Source: Comamonas sp. lk
Lineage (GTDB): Bacteria > Pseudomonadota > Gammaproteobacteria > Burkholderiales > Burkholderiaceae_C
Assembly (NCBI GenBank): GCA_945869165.1
Contig: CAMBNY010000016.1
Location: 1-44,792 of the forward strand
Direction of reading: 5' to 3'
DNA length: 44,792 nucleotides
In this document: positions 25,046-34,326 of the stretch, one piece after another
Layout: each line of letters begins with the position of its first letter
Numbering within the stretch: the stretch's first letter is position 1
Notes under the pieces: model-generated
What the model saw: only the letters and a program-made list of their open reading frames with translations
Told to the model about the DNA's origin: nothing
The model's database searches: none
Program-made: the position numbers and the translations under genes

Positions 25046-25184
25046 AAGCCAAGCTCCAAAAGTTGCATCCGTCAAACAGGCGCTTGGATTGGTGCCGGCA
25101 AAAAAATACCGGACGCCAAATGCTTGGGCCCGGTGATTGATTTTACGCACAGACGCTGACGCATCGGGCTTCCTACAATCGGGC

Positions 25185-27584
25185 ATGTTTTCTGACAGCT
25201 CCGCGTCCTCCCCCTTACTTGACAGCCTCAACCCAGAACAGCGCGCCGCCGTCACCCTGCCGCCCGAGCATGCGCTGATCCTGGCCGGAGCCGGTTCCGG
25301 TAAAACCCGGGTGCTGACCACCCGCATCGCTTGGCTCATGCAAGAGGGCCATATCAGCCCTGGCGGCATTTTGGCCGTCACTTTTACCAATAAAGCCGCC
25401 AAAGAAATGGTGGCACGCCTGACGGCCATGCTGCCGATTTCGGTGCGTGGCATGTGGATAGGCACCTTCCACGGCCTGTGCAACCGCTTTTTACGGGCAC
25501 ATTTCAAAACTGCCGCCTTGCCCCAGGCCTTCCAGATTTTGGACACCCAAGACCAGCTCAGCGCCGTCAAGCGACTGTGCAAACAACTGGCGGTGGACGA
25601 AGACCGATTCCCGCCCAAACAACTGAGTTGGTTTATTTCTAATTGCAAAGAAGAGGGCATGCGCCCGCAGGACGTGCCAGTGCGCGACAGCGATACCCGC
25701 CGCAAGGTGGAGCTGTACCAACTGTATGAAGAACAATGCCAGCGTGAAGGCGTGGTGGACTTTGGCGAGCTGATGCTGCGCAGCTACGAAGTGCTGCGCG
25801 ACCATGCGTCTATTCGCGAGCATTACCAATGGCGCTTTCGCCACATCCTGATCGACGAGTTTCAGGACACCAACAAGCTGCAATACGCCTGGATCAAGAT
25901 GCTGGCGGGCAAACAGGACGGTGCGGACAGCAGCAGCGCGCGACCCGGCGGCGCCGTATTGGCGGTGGGCGATGACGACCAAAGCATTTATGCCTTTCGC
26001 GGCGCGCGCGTGGGCAATATGGCCGACTTTGTGCGCGAATTTGCGGTGGAGCACCAGATCAAGCTGGAGCAAAACTACCGCAGCCACAGCCACATTCTGG
26101 ATTCGGCCAACGCGCTGATCAGCCACAACAGCCGCCGCTTGGGCAAAAACCTGCGCACCGACCAAGGTCCGGGTGAAGCCGTGCGCGTGTATGAGGCGCC
26201 CAGCGATTTTGAAGAAGCGCAATGGATGGTGTCCGAAATGCGCTACCTCATGGAATCTGGCAAACCCGGTTTGGGCCAAGGCTATCCGCAAACCGAGATT
26301 GCCGTGCTCTACCGCAGCAATGCGCAAAGCCGCGTCATCGAAACGGCTTTGTTCAACGCCGGTATCGCCTACCGCGTGTATGGCGGTTTGCGCTTTTTTG
26401 AGCGTGCTGAAATCAAGCACGCGCTGGCCTACTTGCGCTTGCTGTCCAACCCGCGCGACGACACCAGCTTTATGCGCGTGGTCAACGTCCCGGCGCGCGG
26501 CATCGGTGCGCGCAGCCTGGAGCAATTGCAAGACATTGCCAAAGAGCTGGGCTGCTCGTTGCACGATGCGGTGAGCGCGCTTAAAGGCCGGCCCGGCGCC
26601 TTGATATCGGCGTTTGTCGCAAAAATTGATGTGCTGCGCGAACAAACCGCTACCAGCAGCTTGCGCGATATTGTGGCCACTATGCTGGAACACAGTGGCT
26701 TGCTGGAGCATTACCGCCTGGACCGCGAAGGCGAAGACCGCATCGAAAACTTGGAAGAACTGGTCAACGCCGCCGAAAGCTTTGTGCGCCTGGAAGGCTT
26801 TGGCCGCCAGGAAGCGGCGCGGGGCTTGGTAGGTGGCGCAGTGCCGTTTGCGGACGAGGCCGGTGCGCAAGTGCAGCAAGCGCCCACCGACGCGCCCGCA
26901 CTGGAGGAGCCCGAATTCGGCGACACCGGCGAAACCCTATCGCCTTTAACCGCCTTCTTAACCCACGCCGCTTTAGAAGCAGGCGACAACATGGCCCAGG
27001 CCGGGCAGGACGCGGTGCAACTGATGACCGTGCACGCGGCCAAAGGCCTGGAATTTGATTGCGTGTTCATCACCGGCATGGAAGAGGGCTTGTTCCCCCA
27101 TGAAAACGCCATGAGCGACCGCGACGGACTCGAAGAAGAGCGCCGCCTGATGTACGTGGCCATCACCCGCGCACGCGACCGGCTCTACCTCAGTCATTCG
27201 CAAACCCGCATGCTGCACGGCCAAACGCGCTACAACCTGAAAAGCCGCTTTTTTGACGAACTACCCGAGGGCAGCCTGAAGTTCCTCACCCCCAAACGCC
27301 CGCCCGCGCGCAGCCCCTGGGCCAGCAGCAGCACACCCGCTTGGCAAACACCGATTTCCAGCCCGCGCACCGAGACCTATAACGCCGGCCCGCCGGTAGC
27401 CCGCAAATCCGACCCCGCCCACGGCCTGCGTGTGGGCTTGCAGGTGTTTCACAATAAATTTGGCGAAGGCAAGGTGCTGACCCTGGAAGGCGAGGGCGCC
27501 GACGCCCGCGCCCAAATCAGCTTCCCCCGCCACGGCACCAAATGGCTGGCTCTGAGCGTGGCGAAGCTGACGCCGGTGGAGTGA
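25185..27584 (+). CDS. uvrD: UvrD/Rep-type DNA helicase
   Basis: Superfamily 1A 3'-5' helicase for excision repair, mismatch repair and replication restart. The 799-residue product has Walker A AGAGSGKT (34-41), motif Ia [12 protein letters not shown], motif II DEFQD (224-228), motif [16 protein letters not shown], motif IV QNYRS, and motifs [13 protein letters not shown] and [13 protein letters not shown]. The C-terminal Tudor-like end ([17 protein letters not shown]) is typical of UvrD/PcrA. ATG 25185 is chosen over an upstream open frame. It follows a TACAAT element by 5 bases and lacks a Shine-Dalgarno. Confidence 0.96.
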   Translation: MFSDSSASSPLLDSLNPEQRAAVTLPPEHALILAGAGSGKTRVLTTRIAWLMQEGHISPGGILAVTFTNKAAKEMVARLTAMLPISVRGMWIGTFHGLCNRFLRAHFKTAALPQAFQILDTQDQLSAVKRLCKQLAVDEDRFPPKQLSWFISNCKEEGMRPQDVPVRDSDTRRKVELYQLYEEQCQREGVVDFGELMLRSYEVLRDHASIREHYQWRFRHILIDEFQDTNKLQYAWIKMLAGKQDGADSSSARPGGAVLAVGDDDQSIYAFRGARVGNMADFVREFAVEHQIKLEQNYRSHSHILDSANALISHNSRRLGKNLRTDQGPGEAVRVYEAPSDFEEAQWMVSEMRYLMESGKPGLGQGYPQTEIAVLYRSNAQSRVIETALFNAGIAYRVYGGLRFFERAEIKHALAYLRLLSNPRDDTSFMRVVNVPARGIGARSLEQLQDIAKELGCSLHDAVSALKGRPGALISAFVAKIDVLREQTATSSLRDIVATMLEHSGLLEHYRLDREGEDRIENLEELVNAAESFVRLEGFGRQEAARGLVGGAVPFADEAGAQVQQAPTDAPALEEPEFGDTGETLSPLTAFLTHAALEAGDNMAQAGQDAVQLMTVHAAKGLEFDCVFITGMEEGLFPHENAMSDRDGLEEERRLMYVAITRARDRLYLSHSQTRMLHGQTRYNLKSRFFDELPEGSLKFLTPKRPPARSPWASSSTPAWQTPISSPRTETYNAGPPVARKSDPAHGLRVGLQVFHNKFGEGKVLTLEGEGADARAQISFPRHGTKWLALSVAKLTPVE

Positions 27585-27589
27585 AATTT

Positions 27590-27614
27590 AGCCTTCTGGG
27601 AAGGCTGCACTTTT
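27590..27614 (+). terminator. terminator between convergent uvrD and fbpC
   Basis: AGCCTTC (27590-27596) and GAAGGCT (27600-27606) form a perfect 7-bp stem with a TGG loop, followed by GCACTTTTG. On the minus strand the stem is followed by AAATTT, so it may be weakly bidirectional. Confidence 0.6.
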
Positions 27615-27672
27615 GCGCTAAGCGCCGAGATTAAGTCCTGCGTTTAGCGTCACTTGGCCAAGAGAGGTCGGT

Positions 27673-28761
27673 CTATTCACCCGCTGCTTGCGCGAATAAG
27701 ACGACGTGATCCGCTTGCATCTTGATACCTATCCATTCGCCGACATGGTGGTCATGGTGGCTGGGCACATGCGCCATGACGGTTTGTCCGCTGTCCAAGC
27801 GCAGGGTGTACAGAAATTCAGAGCCGCGAAACGCCTTGCGCAGAATTTCTGCTTTCACCGGGGCCTCGTCGTCATGCACGATGTCATCGGCGCGCAGCAG
27901 CACATCGCAGGTGCCACTGGTGTTCCAGGCCGCACGCTCTTGGGCGTTGTCGGCCGGTTTGCGCAATTCGCCTAAAGGCGTTTGCAATACCAGGGTTTGG
28001 TCTTCGCATGCAACGGCGGCGGGCAAAAACACGCCGTGACCAATAAATTCAGCAACAAAACGATTCGCAGGCTGGTGGTACAAATGGTAGGCATCGTCCC
28101 ACTGCTGCAGTTGCCCGTGGTGCATGACGCCGATCACGTCCCCCAGGGCAAACGCCTCCATTTGGTCATGGGTGACAAACAGCGCGGTGATCTGTGCCAA
28201 CTGCAAAATTTCGCGTAACTCCTGCGCAAGCCGTTCGCGTAAATCCACATCGAGATTGGAAAACGGTTCATCCAGCAGAAGCAGCAAGGGTTCAGGTGCC
28301 AATGCGCGCGCCAAGGCCACGCGCTGCTGTTGTCCGCCAGAAAGCTCGTGCGGATAGCGCTTCGCTGAAGTTGTCAGGCCCACAAGCGACAGCATATCCC
28401 GCACCCGGGCTTGGCGCTTGGGGGCTGGCCAGTGCGTTAAGCCAAAGTCAATATTTTTTTCCACACTCAGGTGGGGAAACAAAGCGAAATCTTGAAACAC
28501 CATGCCAATGCGGCGGTTCTCTGCGGGTACGTGCGTACCGGCACCACTGATGGCCTGATCGTTCATCCGGATGCCACCGCCGCTGAGGGGCTCCAGCCCG
28601 GCGACGGCCCGCAGTAAGGTGGTCTTGCCACACCCCGAAGGACCAATCAACACACCCATTTGGCCCTTGTCCAATCCAAAATTGATACGCTCCACCGCAG
28701 CCTTATCGCGGCCAGGGTAGTGCACTTGCAGATCACGGACATCAAGGAACATGCCGGTCAT
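27673..28761 (-). CDS. fbpC: ferric iron ABC transporter ATP-binding protein
   Basis: ATPase of a periplasmic Fe(III) import system. In the 362 residues, Walker A GPSGCGKT is at 40-47, the Q-loop in MVFQDFALFPHLSVEKNI, the ABC signature LSGGQQQR from 140, Walker B LLLLLDEP at 160-166, and the H-loop in ALFVTHDQMEAFALGD. A C-terminal TOBE-like part follows. The FbpC/AfuC assignment comes from the neighbouring permease and binding protein. Starts at ATG 28761 or 28752 are both possible; a TACAAT element overlaps the first. It is divergent from fbpB. Confidence 0.9.
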   Translation of the reverse strand: MTGMFLDVRDLQVHYPGRDKAAVERINFGLDKGQMGVLIGPSGCGKTTLLRAVAGLEPLSGGGIRMNDQAISGAGTHVPAENRRIGMVFQDFALFPHLSVEKNIDFGLTHWPAPKRQARVRDMLSLVGLTTSAKRYPHELSGGQQQRVALARALAPEPLLLLLDEPFSNLDVDLRERLAQELREILQLAQITALFVTHDQMEAFALGDVIGVMHHGQLQQWDDAYHLYHQPANRFVAEFIGHGVFLPAAVACEDQTLVLQTPLGELRKPADNAQERAAWNTSGTCDVLLRADDIVHDDEAPVKAEILRKAFRGSEFLYTLRLDSGQTVMAHVPSHHDHHVGEWIGIKMQADHVVLFAQAAGE

Positions 28762-28796
28762 TGTAGGCAGCCCCTAGGCCAACTACCTACAATGAC
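28757..28796. promoter_or_regulatory. inverted repeat with paired -10 elements between fbpC and fbpB
   Basis: GTCATTGTAGG (28757-28767) and CCTACAATGAC (28786-28796) are perfect 11-base arms around an 18-base centre. Each arm carries TACAAT, a -10-like element, pointing outward to fbpC (minus) and fbpB (plus). The left arm includes the fbpC start codon. It may be a symmetric divergent promoter or an operator. It does not look like a Fur box. Confidence 0.5.
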
Positions 28797-28831
28797 TGCT
28801 TACCCTTGCCGCCTCGGCGTCTATTTACGCA

Positions 28832-30433
28832 ATGCCTTTTTTTACCGTTTTTCGCGGGCTCGCTGTCGGGATGCTGCTTGCCCCCGTGCTGATGGTATTG
28901 ACCGCCTGGCTGCAGTGGGACTTAGCGTCTGCAGCGGTGTGGCAAGGCTTGTTAGACACGGTCTTGCCGGATTACACAGCGACCAGTTTGCTCTTGTGTG
29001 CGCTGGTGGCAGTAGGTGTGGTCAGCATTGGCGCCGTGAGCGCAGCGGCGGTTACTTTGTTTGAATTTCCCGGTCGCCAGACGCTGTCTTGGCTCTTGCT
29101 GCTGCCATTGGCCATGCCGGCCTATGTGGTCGCCTACGCCTATACCGACTTTTTGCAATACAGCGGTCCGTTGCAAAATTGGCTACGCCTCCAAACCGAC
29201 TGGCAAGGCGCCCTTTGGCCGGATATTCGCAGCACTTGGGGCGCGGCGGTGGTACTGAGCCTGAGTCTTTACCCTTATGTCTATTTGCTTTGCCGAAGTG
29301 CCTTGGCTGAACGTGCACCGCAGCTGATGGAAGCAGCGCGATTGCTGGGTGCGGGTTTAATGCGGCGTATTTTTCGGGTGGCCTTGCCGCTGGCGCGTCC
29401 GGCCATAGCCGCCGGTCTGGCCTTAGCCATGATGGAGACACTGGCCGATTTTGGTGTCAGTAGTTACTTTGGCGTGCAAACCTTTTCTACCGGCATTTAC
29501 AAAGCCTGGCTGGTGATGGACAACCGGGTCGCGGCGGCGCAGCTATCGTCTGTGCTGCTTTTTTTCGTTGCAGCCGTGCTGTGGTGGGAGCATCGCGCGC
29601 AAGACCGTTTGCGCTTTGCGAACCGGCGCGGGCCCGCCCGCAGCAACGAGTCGCAACCCTTGCGCCTTGGCGGCTGGCGCGCCGCTTTGGCCTGTGTGTT
29701 GTGCTTGTTGCCCGTGTTACTGGGCTTTGTGTTTCCAGTGCTCATCATGGGCCATGCGCTCTGGGTAGGCAGTCAACAACAAGCTTTGCCCTGGGCTGCC
29801 TTTGGGGGCTGGTTTTGGAACAGCCTTCGCTTGGGCGGCATCAGCGCGCTGCTGGCTGCGGCCTTGGCATTGTGGCTGGCGCACGGACTGCGCACTCACC
29901 CCACATGGTGGCGTCGCCTGAGTACGCAACTGGCCGGGCTGGGCTATGCGGTGCCTGGCGTGGTCATAGTGGTGGGCTTGATGCTGCCCGTCAGTTGGGT
30001 GCAATTGCACTGGCCTGGTAGCGGTGCCGGTTATTGGCTCACCGCGACCGTGCTGGGTTTGATTTGGGCCTACCTGGTGCGCTTTATTGCCGTGGCTTTG
30101 CAAAGCGTGCAAAGCGGCTATGCACGCATACCCGTCAGCGCCGACGAAAGCGCCCGCATGCTTGGTTCGCGCGCGAGCGATATCTTTGCCCGCGTGCACT
30201 GGCCCTTGTTACGCCCGACCGTAGCTTCGGCGCTGTTGTTGGTGTGGGTGGATGTGATGAAAGAGTTACCAGCCACTTTGGTGCTGCGCCCCTTTAATAC
30301 CGACACCCTGGCCGTTATGGCCTACCAATTGGCGCGCGACGAGCGCTTGGGCGAGGCCGCTTTGCCGTCTCTGGCATTGGTCTTGGCGGGCTTGCTGCCC
30401 GTGCTGCTCATGGCCAAAGCGCAACAGAAATAG
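28832..30433 (+). CDS. fbpB: ferric iron ABC transporter permease
   Basis: A 533-residue permease with two fused membrane domains and about twelve hydrophobic segments. The first permease loop is seen as YLLCRSALAERAPQLMEAAR with LLGAGLMRRIFRVALPLARP, the second as SADESARMLGSRASDIFARV and HWPLLRPTVASALLLVWVDV; both are the cytoplasmic EAA-type coupling loops that touch the ATPase. This doubled form is typical of FbpB/SfuB. It is divergent from fbpC and 83 bases before fbpA. The ATG follows AT-rich sequence without a clear Shine-Dalgarno. Confidence 0.93.
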   Translation: MPFFTVFRGLAVGMLLAPVLMVLTAWLQWDLASAAVWQGLLDTVLPDYTATSLLLCALVAVGVVSIGAVSAAAVTLFEFPGRQTLSWLLLLPLAMPAYVVAYAYTDFLQYSGPLQNWLRLQTDWQGALWPDIRSTWGAAVVLSLSLYPYVYLLCRSALAERAPQLMEAARLLGAGLMRRIFRVALPLARPAIAAGLALAMMETLADFGVSSYFGVQTFSTGIYKAWLVMDNRVAAAQLSSVLLFFVAAVLWWEHRAQDRLRFANRRGPARSNESQPLRLGGWRAALACVLCLLPVLLGFVFPVLIMGHALWVGSQQQALPWAAFGGWFWNSLRLGGISALLAAALALWLAHGLRTHPTWWRRLSTQLAGLGYAVPGVVIVVGLMLPVSWVQLHWPGSGAGYWLTATVLGLIWAYLVRFIAVALQSVQSGYARIPVSADESARMLGSRASDIFARVHWPLLRPTVASALLLVWVDVMKELPATLVLRPFNTDTLAVMAYQLARDERLGEAALPSLALVLAGLLPVLLMAKAQQK

Positions 30434-30455
30434 ACCTGGAAATGGGCGGGACTTT

Positions 30456-30478
30456 CAAATGCGAATGATTCGCATTTG
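30456..30478. promoter_or_regulatory. Fur box upstream of fbpA
   Basis: CAAATGCGAAT and ATTCGCATTTG flank a single central G, a perfect 23-base palindrome of the Fur type (core GAATGATTC). TATACT, a -10 candidate, follows at 30481-30486, so iron-loaded Fur would block this promoter. It controls fbpA separately from fbpB, which lies upstream. Confidence 0.85.
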
Positions 30479-30516
30479 GTTATACTGAGGCCTTCTCGTT
30501 TTCCCAAGCTATTTTC

Positions 30517-31590
30517 ATGAACGCATTTTCTGCGCGGGCTTGCCTCAGCGCTATCCGCCCAATGTGCTTGGCAATGGGCCTCATCCATTGCACTTTGCCA
30601 ACTTTTGCCGCTGAAGAAGCGGTACTCAATTTGTACTCCGCGCGGCATTACGCGACGGATGAGGCGCTATACGAGAATTTCACCCGCGCTACCGGAATAA
30701 AAATCAACCGCGTGGACGCGGATGACGCGGGCATCCTGGCCCGCCTGAAAGCGGAAGGCGCCGCCTCGCCTGCGGATGTGATTCTGCTGGTCGACGCGGC
30801 CAGGCTGTGGAAAGGCGAAATAGAAGACTTGTTTGCGCCCGTCCACTCCGACGTCCTGCTCAAGGCGGTGCCAGAGCAATGGCGCGCCAAACTTCGGCCG
30901 GAGGGAACCCGTTGGTTCGGTTTATCCACGCGTGCCCGACTCATCGTCTATGACAAGCAAAAAATCAAAGCGCAGGAGGTAGACAGCTATGAAAAGCTGG
31001 CCGATCCCAGGCACGCCGGGCGGCTATGTACGCGCTCAGGCTCGCACCCCTACAACCTCTCTTTGTTTGGCGCCATGGTGGAACACCTGGGCGAACCCGC
31101 AACCGAGGCCTGGCTGAAGGGCTTGGTGGCCAATATGGCGCGCGCGCCCAAAGGTGGCGACACCGACCAGATCAAAGGCGTGGCCAGCGGCGAATGCGGC
31201 ATCGCTTTGGCTAATTCCTACTACCTTGCCCGCCTCTACCGCAGCGACAGTGCGCAGGACAAAGCCATGGTGGAGCGCATCGGCGTGGTGTTCCCCAACC
31301 AATCGTCTTGGGGGACGCATATGAACATCGCCGGTGGCGCAGTAGCGCGCCATGCCAAGCATCCGGAAAACGCCCTCAAATTCCTAAGGTATCTGGTCAG
31401 CGAACCGGCACAGCTGTATTTCGCCGATGGCAATAACGAGTGGCCTGTCGTCAAAGGTTTGACCATCAACAACCCGGCGCTCAAAGCCATGGGCGGTGCC
31501 TCCTTTAAGAGCGAAAAATTACCCGCTAGTGTCATAGGCATGAACCAGATCAAGGTGCAGCAAATGCTGGACCGCGTGGGGTTTCGCTGA
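30517..31590 (+). CDS. fbpA: ferric iron ABC transporter periplasmic binding protein
   Basis: A 357-residue exported Fe(III)-binding protein. The signal peptide ends near residue 33 (LPTFAAEEA). The mature protein starts VLNLYSARHYATDEALYENF, the usual FbpA opening, and carries the paired iron-binding tyrosines in ANSYYLARLY (Tyr235, Tyr236). Other family stretches are RLCTRSGSHPYNLSLFG and NQSSWGTHMNIAGGAVARHA. The Fur box and promoter immediately upstream indicate strong induction under iron starvation. It works with fbpB and fbpC. Confidence 0.95.
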   Translation: MNAFSARACLSAIRPMCLAMGLIHCTLPTFAAEEAVLNLYSARHYATDEALYENFTRATGIKINRVDADDAGILARLKAEGAASPADVILLVDAARLWKGEIEDLFAPVHSDVLLKAVPEQWRAKLRPEGTRWFGLSTRARLIVYDKQKIKAQEVDSYEKLADPRHAGRLCTRSGSHPYNLSLFGAMVEHLGEPATEAWLKGLVANMARAPKGGDTDQIKGVASGECGIALANSYYLARLYRSDSAQDKAMVERIGVVFPNQSSWGTHMNIAGGAVARHAKHPENALKFLRYLVSEPAQLYFADGNNEWPVVKGLTINNPALKAMGGASFKSEKLPASVIGMNQIKVQQMLDRVGFR

Positions 31591-31665
31591 GATGCGTATC
31601 GGCATCCGCCGTTTCATTTGATTCAGGTCAAGACCGCCTTCTAGGTCCGCGCGCATGATGCGCCC

Positions 31666-32055
31666 ATGACCCATACCATCTCCGCTATGCAGCACCACCA
31701 TGCCATGGTGCACCTTGAACGTCTTGAAAACATGTTGTCGGATTTGCTGCGCCTGATCAGCGAACAGCGCGGTGGCGAGCGCACGCGGGCGGAGGTGGCG
31801 GCAGATTCGCTACCCGGTCCTGGTGACTCGCACGCCCAGAGCATGACCCAGCGCGATTTGGACTTTTGCATTGGCGAGCGGGAGATCGCTCGAATGCATG
31901 AAATAGGCGCTGCGCTCAAGCGCTTGCACCAAGGCAGCTATGGTTTTTGTACCCAGTGCGGTATGGAAATCTTGGAAGCACGCTTAGACGCCATGCCCGA
32001 AACCCCACATTGTCTGGCTTGCCAAACCCAACTAGAAGCCCAAGGTGTGGCTTAG
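31666..32055 (+). CDS. DksA/TraR-family C4 zinc-finger protein
   Basis: A 129-residue protein related to DksA and TraR, which bind in the RNA polymerase secondary channel. A coiled-coil region precedes a C4 zinc finger with Cys95, Cys98, Cys116 and Cys119 (FCTQCGMEI and HCLACQTQLE). At the coiled-coil tip the DksA signature DxxDxA appears degraded to GPGDSHA, keeping the second Asp only, so it may not act with ppGpp as DksA does. The palindrome GCGCATGATGCGC (31651-31663) lies just upstream of the ATG and might be an operator. No cotranscribed partner is clear. Confidence 0.85.
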   Translation: MTHTISAMQHHHAMVHLERLENMLSDLLRLISEQRGGERTRAEVAADSLPGPGDSHAQSMTQRDLDFCIGEREIARMHEIGAALKRLHQGSYGFCTQCGMEILEARLDAMPETPHCLACQTQLEAQGVA

Positions 32056-32092
32056 CGCGCTAACGCTGAAATGGCGCGTTTGCCGCGTTACC

Positions 32093-33106
32093 CTAGCGTA
32101 CGCAGTAAAAATGTAAATCCGGCCCGCGTACTTCATCGGCGCTGCGCACGGGCGAAGGGTTCGGCAGGTCTGGCGCATAGACCATGCCGCCGGGCAGCGC
32201 CCAGACGTCGCTACGCAAGCTCACGCCGCCGTTGTAATCACCCAGCGCTGCCAGATATTCGAGCTCGGCCACCGTTGGCAAGCGCGCATTCATATTGCTG
32301 CAAGCGCGCTCGGCGGCGGCAGACCCGGCGGTGTGTGCCACCGGCGTACTGGGGGCGCCCAGCAGTTCTAGCCCGCGGTTGCCGACCATCACCTTGGATG
32401 GAAATTTGGTCCTCTGAAAATAGTCAAATACCTGTCCGGCCACGCCTTGCATCACCGATTGCGGTAAGCCCTGGGCCTGAAAGCTGCGCGTGGTGCCGTC
32501 TTTGCCTTCCAAATGCATGGTTACCAGAACCTGGCCGTTGCAATCTTGGGCAAATGAATAAGTGCCCCAAAAAATGCCGTAGAGGTCGCGCACCAGCTTG
32601 TCGTCGAGATAACCTTGGCGCTTTTGGTCGCGCAGGCCGCGTACCAATTGGGTCAATGGCATGGGGTTGAAAAACGCAATCTTGCGTTGGCTTGGTCGCA
32701 GATCGCGGTAGTAGGCGTCTAAGGCGGCCTTGAAGCTGCCTTCGAGCAACACGTCCATGCCCATTCCTGCATTGGCTTGTGCCCGGTTGGCGTTTTCCAT
32801 TTCGTCCATGGCTTGCACAATGCCAAAGGCGACTGCTTCTTTCGCGCCTTCGCGGATCAGTGAAACCACGTTTTGCAGCATCTCCTGCGATTGCTCGTTT
32901 TTAGTTTTGGCGTAGGTCTCCTGGTATTGGCACAGATCCTTGCCGCGTACGAAGGGGATGGTGGGCCAGATTTGTATCGGCCGCGCCGTCTGCGCCAGCG
33001 TAGCCTCACCCGCCAGTGCGCCTACAAGCAGCAGCGAGGCCTGCAAGGCGCGGCGCAGGGATGGCCAGCGGGGGCGATGATTTTTTTCCAACGACGATGT
33101 GTGCAT
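32093..33106 (-). CDS. exported protein of unknown function
   Basis: A 337-residue protein with a basic N-terminus and a hydrophobic signal segment (ALQASLLLVGALAGEATLAQ). The C-terminal part, ERACSNMNARLPTVAELEYL to VRGPDLHFYCVR, resembles the ends of Lcl/DUF1566 and sulfatase-modifying-factor-like domains that close a small disulfide-linked fold. The middle is alpha-helical with a glutamine/alanine-rich segment. I do not recognise a full-length family. It is monocistronic and convergent with the DksA-like gene. Confidence 0.7.
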   Translation of the reverse strand: MHTSSLEKNHRPRWPSLRRALQASLLLVGALAGEATLAQTARPIQIWPTIPFVRGKDLCQYQETYAKTKNEQSQEMLQNVVSLIREGAKEAVAFGIVQAMDEMENANRAQANAGMGMDVLLEGSFKAALDAYYRDLRPSQRKIAFFNPMPLTQLVRGLRDQKRQGYLDDKLVRDLYGIFWGTYSFAQDCNGQVLVTMHLEGKDGTTRSFQAQGLPQSVMQGVAGQVFDYFQRTKFPSKVMVGNRGLELLGAPSTPVAHTAGSAAAERACSNMNARLPTVAELEYLAALGDYNGGVSLRSDVWALPGGMVYAPDLPNPSPVRSADEVRGPDLHFYCVR

Positions 33107-33479
33107 CTTGTTTTCTTTCCGGGTCTGACAAGCCTGAACCCGAGGGCCGAACTACGGGGCAGTCTGGCTCGCGTGACGGCAATTTTAGGTTGCCCACGGG
33201 CCAGTTGGCTTACGGGTAGCCTGACGCAGCGCAAATAGTCGCAAAGTCGGCAGGCAAAAAAACCCGCCAGGGCGCGCGACGCTGGTGGGATCTTGTTGGG
33301 ACTATTCAAGGCTGTTGGTGCACCATGCGCCATGGGGCCAGAGGGATAAACAGCTAAAGGTTTTTTTGATTCTGCGTCGTGGCTCCTTTGCAGGACTGCG
33401 CTTAAGAAGTTGGATGCCCCACAAATGAGCGACTTATGCACGCCCCCTGCATCGAACTTCGCACACCTAGAATGCCTTG
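33107..33479 (-). terminator. 373-base gap with a minus-strand terminator-like hairpin
   Basis: The gap between the exported protein and the LysE gene holds no supported gene. On the minus strand CCCACCAG (33289-33282) pairs with CTGGCGGG (33270-33263) with one mismatch and runs into seven T residues (33262-33256). No minus-strand gene ends nearby, so it may be an attenuator in the leader of the exported-protein gene or the trace of a lost gene. TAGAAT (33468-33473) just before lysE is a -10 candidate. Confidence 0.5.
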
Positions 33480-34085
33480 ATGTGGATGTATTTGCTTCAG
33501 GGAATCGGTTTTGGTTTTGCTGCGGCGTCGCAGCCGGGACCGTTTCAAACCTACCTGATATCGCAATCCATCAGCCGGGGCTGGCGCCGCACTTTGCCAT
33601 CGGCGCTGGCCCCCTTGCTCAGTGACGGGCCCATCATTGCCTTGTGTTTGTTGGTGCTCTCACAGGTGCCGGTGTGGATGGAGCAAGTCTTGTATGGTGT
33701 CAGCGGCGTGTTTATCCTGTACCTGGCCTGGGGTGCGTTGCGCGCTTGGCGTACGCCACCGGCGCCTAGCGCGCTAGATCTTGAAGCAGATCTACCAATG
33801 GGCAAGGCTGTGGTGATGAATATGCTCAGCCCCGGCCCCTATATTTTTTGGACATTGGTGACCGGCCCCATTTTGGTCGCGGGTTGGCGCGAGTCGCCTG
33901 CCTACGGGCTGTCTTTTATCGGTGGTTTTTACCTAACGCTGGTAGGCGCTTTGGCGGCGATTGTGTTGGTCTTTGGCTTGGCCGCGCGTTTTGGTGAAGG
34001 CATCAATCGGGCCATGCTCGGAGTGTCCGCAGTCGCACTGCTAGTGTTTGGGCTGTACCAACTCAGCAAAGCCGTACAGTTTTAA
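33480..34085 (+). CDS. LysE/RhtB-family exporter
   Basis: A 201-residue membrane protein with about six hydrophobic segments. The N-terminal helix and loop (GIGFGFAAASQPGPFQTYLI) show the LysE-family PGP motif, and KAVVMNMLSPGPYIFW gives the second conserved N..SPGP region. The family exports amino acids or related small molecules; the substrate is unknown. ATG 33480 is preceded within 7 bases by TAGAAT, so the transcript may have almost no leader. Confidence 0.85.
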   Translation: MWMYLLQGIGFGFAAASQPGPFQTYLISQSISRGWRRTLPSALAPLLSDGPIIALCLLVLSQVPVWMEQVLYGVSGVFILYLAWGALRAWRTPPAPSALDLEADLPMGKAVVMNMLSPGPYIFWTLVTGPILVAGWRESPAYGLSFIGGFYLTLVGALAAIVLVFGLAARFGEGINRAMLGVSAVALLVFGLYQLSKAVQF

Positions 34086-34115
34086 ACTGTTGCAACACAA
34101 GTGTCCGTTTTGACT

Positions 34116-34301
34116 CTAAGTTGAGCTGCCCGCATAAAAAACTACGCCGTTGGAAACTCGGGTGTCTTGGGTAACAGAACACAGGCGATCCGTTTTATCC
34201 CAAATGCCATGATACGAAAATGGGGCGTTGCTTTCTGGGGCACGACATACCCGAACCCAGATTTCACAAGAATTCAACGCCTCTAAAGAGTTGACGACCA
34301 T
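34116..34301 (-). CDS. small hypothetical ORF
   Basis: A 61-codon ORF directly bounded by an in-frame stop before its ATG and lacking a Shine-Dalgarno. The peptide (MVVNSLEALNSCEIWVRVC...) matches no family I know. It lies just downstream of the short-chain dehydrogenase on the same strand. It could be the 3' part of a decayed gene or chance. The rest of the 34086-34326 gap shows nothing recognised. Confidence 0.2.
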   Translation of the reverse strand: MVVNSLEALNSCEIWVRVCRAPESNAPFSYHGIWDKTDRLCSVTQDTRVSNGVVFYAGSST

Positions 34302-34326
34302 TTATCCAATTGGTAAGCGAATTTGA

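Noticed and set aside
25491..26879. 462-codon open frame antisense to uvrD
   Set aside because: It lies wholly opposite conserved helicase motifs; high-GC codon bias creates such mirror frames, and the peptide resembles no family.
33022..33441. 139-codon minus-strand ORF upstream of the exported protein
   Set aside because: Overlaps the start of that gene out of frame and passes through the terminator-like hairpin; very basic peptide without family match.
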